DNA of 64,000 bases, taken from positions 62,001 to 126,000 of the forward strand of contig LSAX01000011.1 in NCBI GenBank assembly GCA_001557505.1. The letters run 5' to 3'. Below, in pieces: positions 55,832 through 64,000 of the stretch. Origin of the DNA: Reticulascus tulasneorum. Lineage: Eukaryota; Ascomycota; Sordariomycetes; Glomerellales; Reticulascaceae. The notes under the pieces were generated by a model, which saw only the letters and a list, made by a program, of their open reading frames with translations, ran no database searches and had not been told where the DNA came from. Made by a program: the position numbers and the translations under genes. Every line of letters starts with the position of its first letter. Position 1 is the first letter of the stretch.

Positions 55832-58800
55832 GGTTGTTAGCTGAAGTGACTTGACTTGGGAGTAGATGGTGCTCGCGAACCATGAGCAAAGAATTTCTAG
55901 ATCTAAAAAGCCCTTGAAGGAGAATTTCAGGATGCGCTTGAGGTGCAAGGCGCCGCTTTTCGGTTGGTCACGGAAGGAGGGGCATGTAACCGCTGGGTGA
56001 TACTTGGGAAGTCAAGCAAAACCAGCTTAGACTTGACAGTCGCGAGAATCTACTGCCTTGTATAGGCAAGCAGGAGGTAGAAGGGTAGATACAGAATTGT
56101 CAGTCACCCGGCGACGATGGTAAATGTTGAGCAAGGCACGGGTGTGGGAAGGAGCAGGGTGTTCGGTCCAACCTCGACATGGACGACGGGACGTTGGATC
56201 TGAATCATCAGAGCACCAGTCCGGTCAGTCGGGGATGGCTGCTTGGAGGGAAAGTCGCGGATCGGATTTTGTTTGTCAGGCTGGAGGAAGTGGGATGTAT
56301 CTAAAAGAGTGACACTGTTCCAGTCCCACCCGAAATAGGCCTAGCGGAAAGCGCGGGCAGCCATTCCGTTTCCCTTTAGCGCACATTGGGCCGGATATTC
56401 ATCCTGGACCAACACCAAATTATTATGCATGTACTTCGTACGTGCAGAATCAAGCTTGGCAGTCCAGCCTCGTTTTCTCTTATCTACATACCTACCTAGT
56501 ACTGAATGTACCTGGGCTGGTCAATTGCAAAAGCAACAATATTGATGTAAAAGGAAGACCTATCTTTTATTTATTTACTTATTATTTTTTATTTTAAGAC
56601 CCCCCTGGAGATCAATATTAAGAATATAGAACTATCACAGTGACTCCTGACGATCACCAGTCCATTCTCCCACAATGAATCAATGAATCCATTCGTGTAC
56701 CTATTTGCTTCGAGTAAACAAAATTCTTATTAGTGCTCATGCCCTCAGATGTCACAAAGCCAGAGTTGACTAAAGGTAGTGAGTGCTTGCGGTACCTTGT
56801 GCCCCCCTTCTCCTAGGTACTTGGAGCAGGCGACCTATCACATGCATCTGCATCTGCATCGGCCAAGACTGAGCGCGCGTGCAGAAACGAACCAACAACC
56901 ATGTGTGCATGTCTTGGTTGGAAGCAGCCTGTGCTGGGCTTCGTCTTCCCATACGTGATACGAACTTCGAGGCCGTAGTGATACATTCTATTGATCGATG
57001 AGATCGACAAAGAGGCTCCACAGGTTGGGCGACTGTCCGTATCCGAATAAAGTCGAGAGAGATTACCCGTTGCAGCAGCCAGCAGCCCCCTCGTGTCACC
57101 ACAAGCTGGTTATCACCAGGTGGCCGAAAGGACAAGTGTTCTAGTGGGGCATTGTTTGGTTCAGCTATGGAGGAGTGAAGAGTTGGAGGATTTAGAGTGT
57201 TTAGACGGTTAGAGGGTATTGCGGATTCTGCATCAATTGCAGCTCATCTGTCGAGGCTGACACCCTCATGAACAAAATGAGATGAGACGGAAAGCAACTT
57301 GACTTGAGGTTCTACTATCATAGTACCCGCCTGATGATGGCACCGGATCCATTGACAACTGCTGTGTATCTAGTACACCGTTGTCAATAGTTAAGGTGCG
57401 TGCTTATTGACGAACGGTACGGCGTACTAAGAGAGTAAGTTCGAAGCAGCCGCAGTCCGTGTGCCGATTCCCAGTCAGATCTCCTCATTTCCATGTGAAG
57501 GGTCTATCCAAGGAACAACTGCGGTCTGTAATCTCGTCCCCCCACCATGGCTCCCCAGTCCACCATGGCAGGCAGGTAGCAAGGAGCACGGCAGTGTGCT
57601 AAAAGTAGGACATAATTATAACTGCAAATCTAGTATCTTCATCTGCTCGCTGTCTTTTGGGAGTGAGCTGCCCTAGTTTGGCGGGCTCAACACGAGTTGG
57701 TGGCTCGTCTTTGTTGGGATGTCGTCTGTTCTCAAAACGGCGGTGCTTGGATCGGAAGAGAGCAAAAGACGCCAGTCGTTTGGCTTCAATCAATTTGATA
57801 GAGGCAGCGGCGGCGGCGTTTCATTCTTCTCGCATGTTGGCTCTTGTTTAACTAGACTCTACTAAGCAAGTAGGGCAGTTGCTATGGGTTTAGTAGTTGG
57901 CAGCAAAGCTGGGTTGCTGGACGTGTCCTTCTCGGGCGGGGACTCCAGGTCAGCCTGCTGGATACGGGATAGTCTGCTGGCTGGGCATCGCCGTTTTTGA
58001 TCCAATATTTTGGTAACTGGAATTGATGAGCGGCATGGGGTCCATGGCTCATTCCTTCCAAAGTGTGGTGTGAATGGGGGTGATGCCCAAAAAGGCTTCC
58101 CCCAATCTCAGATGAAGATCCACAGATCCCAATGATCCCTGGCGATGGTTCCCTCTGGACTAGGTATGTACGCCTACGAAGTACATATGCACTGCAGTTA
58201 TCGTACCTTGGAATACAGTACTCTGCACATTTCGCGGCAGAGACACGTTGCAGTGTAATGCCTCGCCCGGCGACGGGGGCGGCTGGCCTACAACATAGGT
58301 AGCAGGCGCAGGTGAACGAGCTGACCTCGGGATTCGACGATTAACTTAGGAATCGGACAGCTTTTCGAGTGTTTAAGGTGCTCATGCGAATCCCATACGG
58401 ATAGACCCTCCTCTCTATTGAAATATTCAGGTGGACCGAATGGTGGTCAGTGAAGATGTGACCTTATTGGAAGGTAAGCTGGTAAGCTGAAATCGGATAC
58501 ATGACCATCTGTACTGCTAATTTCATTGGTAAAAGCAATCGGGACTGGGTATGATCCTTCTAGCGCTGCTACGCTACTCTTTGTTCCACTGCAGAAGTCT
58601 CTGGTGGGTAAGAATTTATTATTATCATCAAAATCATCATATCGAGTATTATTATTACCTGCCGCTAATTCCTGTCGCCTTGAATCCTTTGGATCTCATC
58701 CGTGTACCTCATCTCAGTGCCCGATCCCGCCTCGAAACCGCTGTTTTTGTTCCTTTTCCTCCTCCGAAATAAGTTACGTACCTACCACTCCCATCCCCAA

Positions 58801-59413
58801 TCCACCCCGCAAAACCCTGAATTTTCCCTCCTCGGAGTTGGCTGGCGCTTTGCGGTCCATCACTCGTACTTCCCACTCTTCAAACACTGCCAACCATAAC
58901 GGGTTTGACGGAGTCTCCCCTTGCACTCAACTCCCCTACATTCTATGCGCCTTGCCTCATCGAGACCCAATAGCAGGCGTCCACGCCTCGTCCCTCGAAC
59001 AGGTCCTCAACCCCCCCAATCACAAATCGCGAAGGCGGCGGCTTTGGCGACCCCAACCTCCAGCTCAACGTCCTTCAAACTACCTACTCGCCACATATTC
59101 GATAAATACCAATTAGCACTGATCGAGACTCAGTGTCGTGGTTCCATTTGCCCCATGGCTGGGAAGCAATCCGCGTTGGGAGCCATTGTTCACAAATAGC
59201 AAAAGAGCGTCTTTCTAGCTGCCATCCCGCTAATCCTTGCCTGTCCCATTTTCTTTTCAGTTCTGGGGTTTCTAGCATTCCCCCCTTCGCTGACAGGCAA
59301 TAATACTCCGCCCTGTCGCTCCGGAGCATCCTACGCACCTATGTGATTTTCGTCAGTTTCGATCCTCCACACAAACGCCACCCGCATCGTTCGCGGCCGG
59401 CATCGTCGACAAG
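55832..59413. other. 3.6 kb divergent intergenic region
   Basis: Largest gene-free stretch of the right half, between the opposed SP-RING and Boi genes. It has an A+T-rich patch at about 56560-56600, TAGGTACC-like motifs at 56488-56500, 56811-56820 and 58160-58170, and at 58500-59410 a C-rich, pyrimidine-rich leader for the Boi gene in which a 196-codon frame (58526-59116) is open by chance or as an upstream frame. No RNA gene or transposon remnant recognised. Confidence 0.45.
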
Positions 59414-62400
59414 ATGGCGGCAAATCGGCCAGGCGATCGTGTCAGGCCAGAGAATGGCGATATTCTCCTCGTAATACGTGAGTCAAACGCACACGCTTCT
59501 GGTCTCGACTGCCACCACCCGTTCTGTCCCATCCGCCATGAAGCCCTCTCCCCGCTCTGGCTTCCTCCCAACCGAACCCGGAGCTGACTTGTGAAATGTT
59601 AGACGACTTTATAGCACGAAGTTCCGATGAGTTGAGTCTCGCCAAAGGTGACCGAGTCGAATTGATCGAGAGGGACGATGAATTTGGTGATGGCTGGTTC
59701 CTCGGCAAGCATTTGGTCAATGGGAATAGTGGCCTGTTCCCAGAAGGTTTGTTCTGATGAATCTCATGGTCTAGACGCGAAGCTTATGTTTTGCACCTAG
59801 TATATACCCGGCCGGCGCCTAAGAGCATCTCCTCGAATGGGTTCTCAACATCAAAACCTCTTGCCTCGCTTCCAGAAGTCGTCAACGAGCCTAAACCGAC
59901 GACTAACGCAGACACAATCCATGAAGAGACTGTGGTCGCGCCTTTGCCAGTCGTCTCTGCTCCGATAGTCGAGCCCGCCGACCCGGTCACTCTTCCATTA
60001 AATTCCATCAAGCAGGACAGGGATTCTATCTCAAGCAAAAACGTACCAGTAACTACGCACTCTGGGCTCGGCGCCCTGGGCCGCCTCAACACAAGCCAGG
60101 ACAGCCAAGTCTTGCACGAAACTCTGAACGTCATCAACGAGCACATAACCGATTTGCGATCACCATCGAGCAATGGCGTCCATCATGCGGCGACCGACTC
60201 CGGCAGTGAATACAGTACGCAGCTTGACCAACGATTATCGTATATACACGGTGAGGAGACAGACGAGGAAGAGGAAGGCACGCACACCCGAGCGGAAGTG
60301 GAATCGTGGTCATCCGATGATGTGGCAGAATACCTCTTCACCGCAGGCGTAGAAAAAACCCATTGCGAGGTTTTTAGGGATCAAGAAATCACCGGGGAGG
60401 TTCTTCTGGGCATGGACCAAAGCTCTCTCTTTATTAAAGCGTTGGACTTGGGTTCCGTCGGCAGAAGGCTAAAGACGTGGCAAAAGATCAAGTCTCTTCA
60501 AGATGAATGCAACGGGCAACCCCCAACGAGACGTACGACGCAAACCTACGGGAGTGATGTCGGCTCCGACGACGCGAGGAGAACACGAAGCAGGACAAAC
60601 ACATTGACCAGCTCCATGCAACGGATGACACCCGTTGACGACAGGCCCATGTCTATACAAACCAAGAGATTATCCATTTCGCAGACACCCAAAATGGAGG
60701 CCACGACCCTGGTATCCCCCGTGTCCCCGAAGCAATTGGTGGACAGCCCTACTCGACCATCTCACATCAAACGGCCATCGGCTGCTTCTGTAAGAGACTT
60801 ACATCACTCTCGACGACATTCATCGAATGATTTCCGCCTGACGGGATCGCCAACGACGAGCGCAATAACACCTAAACTTGTCACCAGTGGAACGTTCCCT
60901 CAGACAGACGGTGCTCATAAGAAGCAACCTTCTTTTGACAGGAACTGGACTCTTGGTTCCGCATTCTCACAAAGACCTCTCTCCTCGGCTGGATTCAACG
61001 AGCCCATGCCGCAGGCAGAACCTGGTCTCCAAGATTCAGCTGTCGACCTTGATCGTGGCTATTTCTCGGGCACTGACATAGATGGACGGCGGCGGAACGT
61101 GCTTAGGAAGCGCGACAGCGGTGCACACTCGAGGAAAACCAGCTATGCCGACGAACAAAGAGTCCGAAGTGCAACTGCTATATCCAGACACTCTCGATAC
61201 GGCAGTGTCGACTCCACCCGTGACGGGTTAGCTTCACCTGCAGCTCAAAAATACTACGGCATCCAGTCAGCTGCACATAGGAGGACCGCATCGACAAATA
61301 CGACTGAATCCATCCGTCCCGTTCCGCCAGCAAAAGATACACCGTCTCCAACCGTTACCAAACTGGAAGGCTCCGCCAGCAACCGCGATTCACCAGCCTC
61401 TCCAATATCCCCTGCAAATCGGTACGGTATCCATGCCGACTGGCTTGCTGCTGTCGTAAACAAGCCCACCATCAAGGTCGGCGGTGGGCCGAGAGCCATC
61501 TCTGGTCCTGTTGCAGGCGACCGAAGTAAGATGTCTCCAACGGACTCGCCCATGAACAAAGACTCGCCATTGCAGTCCCCCGCTAGAACTGGCTCCAGCA
61601 CGCCTTCAGGTGGGCCGAGCTTCGACTTGGATTCGCCAGACGCCGCGAAAAGTCCGAGTGCCGGAATGACAGCAGTCAACAAAAATAACCGGAAGAAGGG
61701 CAAAAAGGAGACGAGTGCGTATCAGCGTGGTCTGCTAAAGATCGGCCCTAAGGAGGCTATGAAGGATGCAGATTACAGCGGCTGGATGAAGAAGAAAAGC
61801 TCCAATCTTATGACGACTTGGAAACCAAGGCTGTTCGTGCTCAAGGGCCGCAGGCTGTCTTACTTTTACTCCGAGAACGATGACCAAGAGAAAGGGCTCA
61901 TCGATATTTCCTTTCACCGGGTGTTGCCAGCGGACAATGAAAGACTCACGGGTCTCCACGCAACCCTCACTGGCGCTGGAGCAACGTCTGCCCTACCAAC
62001 CAGCCACTCCCTTCCTACACTGGCAGATACAGCCTCCCAGGGACCGTTAGACAAAGGCGATGACTCTATGTTCATCTTCAAACTCGTTCCCCCGCGGGCC
62101 GGTCTTTCTCGAGCTGTCAACTTCACGAAACCCACGGTACATTATTTTGCCGTGCCTAACCTCAAACAAGGACGACTCTGGATGGCCGCACTAATGAAAG
62201 CAACCATCGATCGGGACGACGGCCAACCCATCACAACAACATATCAACAAAAGACAATATCTTTGGCCAAGGCTCGTGCCATGCGCCATCGGCCACCAGC
62301 ATTGATGAACCTCGACGAAGGTCCAGAGGATGAGAAACTGAAGGCCGACGCAAGGAAGGACTCGGATGGCTTAGGCATTTCGTTCGGTGAGGCAGATAGC

Positions 62401-62514
62401 GGAGTATCTGGCATGGAGAAAGTAGGGCTCAGCGAAGTCAAGAGCGCGAACGCCAGAAAGATTGCCTTTGAGTCAGAGAGTATTAACGGCGTGCTACCCC
62501 CTCAGAGTGCCTAA
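59414..62514 (+). CDS. BOI: Boi1/Boi2-type polarity protein (SH3-SAM-PH)
   Basis: Exons 59414-59477, 59603-59746, 59801-62514 (introns 125 nt GTGAGT...GTTAG and 54 nt GTTTGT...CCTAG), 973 aa. Domain order: SH3 about 16-73, assembled from all three exons (LLVIHDFIARSSDELSLAKG, GDGWFLGK, NSGLFPEVYTRP); SAM about 236-304 (VESWSSDDVAEYLFTAGVEK, LGMDQSSLFIKALDLGSVGR); a long Ser/Pro-rich disordered region; PH about 726-868 (DYSGWMKKKSSNLMTTWKPR, LFVLKGRRLSYFY), with an insert between its strands and ending HYFAVPNLKQGRLWMAALMK. This order is that of yeast Boi1 and Boi2, which bind Bem1, Cdc42, lipids and the exocyst to promote bud growth and vesicle fusion; in hyphae the homologue acts at tips. 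ATG 59414 directly precedes the SH3 domain, the normal start. Confidence 0.93.
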
Positions 62515-63464
62515 AATTCGTCTAATTATCTGAAGATAGCGACGATCCGTTTCCTTTAACCATTCTTGTACGATGGAGATTTTTATACATAGCTTTGTCA
62601 TATATGAGGGCACAAATTCCACATGGGTCGGCGTATCTGGACATGTTGCAGAGAGGGCAAAAAGAACCCAGATGGCGGTCGGCTTCGGATCTGGACATGC
62701 CAGCGATAATTTTGACGCATCATGTGTTCCCTTTGTTTTAGCGGACTCTTGGGCGCGCAGCTAGGATGAGAAGGACGACCACGGTATTGATGACTTTGAA
62801 GGTATGATGCCGAGGGGCGTTTGCGAGTGCGAAGTAAGGACTGGTCGGCGGTCGCTTTGCAAGGGGACAGCTGTATCAGAAAATGCTGTGGCCTTCGTCG
62901 CCGTGGCCCCTTCCGCTGCCGAAGCGGCACTGATGGCTACGCGACGAAGTATTGTTAATACCTGGTTCAGTACGTCATGAATAGCAATTATATTGGGATT
63001 GACGAGGTCTTACTGTTCCATGCCGTATTATACATTGAGGTTAATAGTCTAGCCCGGCGACAGGCGGGAAGGACATCGGTCCCTCGGCCTGGCCTCAGTG
63101 GATCTACGATATCGGCAATCAAGCGACGGGACCGCCGCCGGAAGCGACAGCATCGACCGCAGCACAACCATGTGCATTTAGGCATGCCCATGCCATGGCC
63201 CATGGGCGCTTTGGCTGCGTATCGTCGCAGATCCCGGACAAGCATGTCACTGAGTGAGATCATCCTGAATTGGTTGCAGCACACGTTAAGGAAACGACCG
63301 GATATGTGGCCTAAGGGCAAATGGAAAGCGGGATTTTGATTCACGGACAATCACGATCCGCACAGAAGCCCGGCTCTATTACAGTCACCACCGGCCCTCG
63401 TGCAACTAAAATTCTCCACATAGCCTCATACAATATTCATTATGGCTGATAATGCGCAGCTGAC
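62515..63464. other. Convergent region Boi / PTH11-like gene
   Basis: About 950 bases. The segment 62977-63350 is open on both strands for 120 codons, but neither translation shows protein-like features. No gene called. Confidence 0.45.
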
Positions 63465-64000
63465 CTAAGCAAAAGCACTAACACTCCCCTTTCGGGCGTC
63501 ATCCACTCCTGAACTGCTTCCCCTGGAATGAACGGAAGCAGAGTCCGTTTCTTGCGTGTCCGTGTGAACATGTTTTGGTTCCTGACTTCCGAGCGCATTT
63601 CCTACATCTTGCATCTCAAAATAAGCCGGCCCAGAGCCGTCACTAATTATCACAGTGGCACGCACCGCCACCTTCTCGTCGCAGCTGACACTACTGCGAA
63701 CATATCCATGAGACCGCGGCCAGCCATGACGAACGCTCTTGAGAATCGAGCTAGTTCTAGATACGTGACTCGATGTCTTCGGGCTTGCTGTACTTGATGT
63801 GACGCTCCCACGGAGCTTCTTGGATATCACTTTCGAAAGAGGTTGCAGGGACGGAACACACGCGCACCAGAAGCCGATGTGAGTCTGGGCGTCTGTCCAT
63901 GTGATAATGATGATGGAATGGTAGAATCTGAGACAGACGTCAGCACACTCTCCCAATGCATAGATGAATCGTGAGCTTACGGATGGTCGTGGAAACCGGG
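63465..64000 (-). CDS. PTH11/SAT4-like rhodopsin-fold membrane protein, 3' end only
   Basis: Complement of the last exon 63927-63465 and of the end of the preceding exon (64000-63981), joined by a 53-nt intron (GTAAGC...CTCAG with a TGCTGAC branch). The spliced frame reads G-F-H-D-H-P-F-Y-H-S, then IIIITWTDAQTHIGFWCACV, then PSLQPLSKVISKKL. A W-x-x-x-E/Q-x-x-I-G-x-x-x-A-C-x-P-x-L-x-P-L pattern marks the seventh helix of the fungal Rhodopsin_dom (SAT4/PTH11-like) family. After it comes a cytoplasmic tail of about 125 residues rich in Ser, ending near D-A-R-K-G-S-V-S-A-F-A. The rest of the gene lies beyond the right edge. Such proteins are candidate receptors of the plasma membrane; ligand unknown. 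Confidence 0.7.
   Translation of the reverse strand, partial: RFPRPSVSSRFIYALGECADVCLRFYHSIIIITWTDAQTHIGFWCACVPSLQPLSKVISKKLRGSVTSSTASPKTSSHVSRTSSILKSVRHGWPRSHGYVRSSVSCDEKVAVRATVIISDGSGPAYFEMQDVGNALGSQEPKHVHTDTQETDSASVHSRGSSSGVDDARKGSVSAFA

Noticed and set aside
58526..59116. 196-codon open frame upstream of the Boi gene
   Set aside because: Composition is that of a pyrimidine-rich leader, there is no family resemblance, and it starts far from any plausible context. Treated as 5' leader or chance frame.
62977..63350. Frames of 120 codons open on both strands
   Set aside because: Neither translation looks like a protein family. Double-strand openness arises from GC-rich codon patterns here.

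Overview
The window is nuclear DNA from a filamentous ascomycete (Pezizomycotina). The evidence is short 50-60 nt introns with GTRNGT donors and CTRAC/CTGAC-like branch points, genes on both strands separated by 0.3-3.6 kb, and protein families of that group: DUF6536 membrane proteins, RTA1-like proteins, a Zn2Cys6 regulator, a PTH11/SAT4-like rhodopsin-fold protein and a GRDP-like protein. A Sordariomycete, possibly hypocrealean, is my best guess. Genus cannot be read from the sequence. I recognise no tRNA, rRNA, CRISPR array or biosynthetic gene cluster.

Left end (1-5.7 kb): a transposon- and RIP-damaged zone. Bases 1-720 hold a broken lipase-like (SesB/DUF676-type) N-terminal domain with three in-frame stops, a frameshift and transition-type loss of conserved residues. 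About 0.5 kb further on, the minus strand carries a degraded chromodomain typical of Ty3/gypsy integrases. From about 1.84 to 5.69 kb the DNA is almost pure A+T, with a single CpG seen over more than 3 kb. This looks like a retroelement erased by repeat-induced point mutation.

5.7-22 kb: gene-poor border. It holds a GRDP-like gene (6.3 kb), a small serine-rich protein (10.4 kb, minus), a DUF6536 membrane protein (14.4-17.0 kb), two minus-strand gene fragments (17.7 and 18.7-19.1 kb), a Cys-rich type I membrane protein (19.3-20.4 kb) and a methyltransferase (21.5 kb).

22-41 kb: housekeeping block. It holds a HAD phosphatase-like protein, ribosomal protein L5, an Mhp1-like leucine-rich-repeat protein with a GC-AG first intron, FHL1 (the FHA/forkhead regulator of ribosomal-protein genes), a four-TM protein, a MOT1-type molybdate transporter and a 62-aa tail-anchored-like protein. 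RPL5 and FHL1 lie about 7 kb apart and belong to the same biology (ribosome synthesis).

41-50 kb: a Zn2Cys6 transcription factor converges on an RTA1-like membrane protein whose TATA box sits inside an inverted repeat. Then come a Tgl2-like mitochondrial lipase and an alpha-arrestin with a PPSY motif.

52-64 kb: a PIAS/Siz-like SP-RING protein ending in a SUMO-interaction-like motif, a Boi1/2-type SH3-SAM-PH polarity protein, and the 3' end of a PTH11/SAT4-like membrane protein running off the right edge. Gene models were built by eye from reading frames and splice signals, so exon edges need transcript support. I found no convincing undescribed multi-gene system. The most useful leads are the RIP zone, the internal duplication in FHL1, the split FHA domain, the stopless intron in the RTA1 gene, and a recurrent TAGGTACCTAGG-like intergenic motif.
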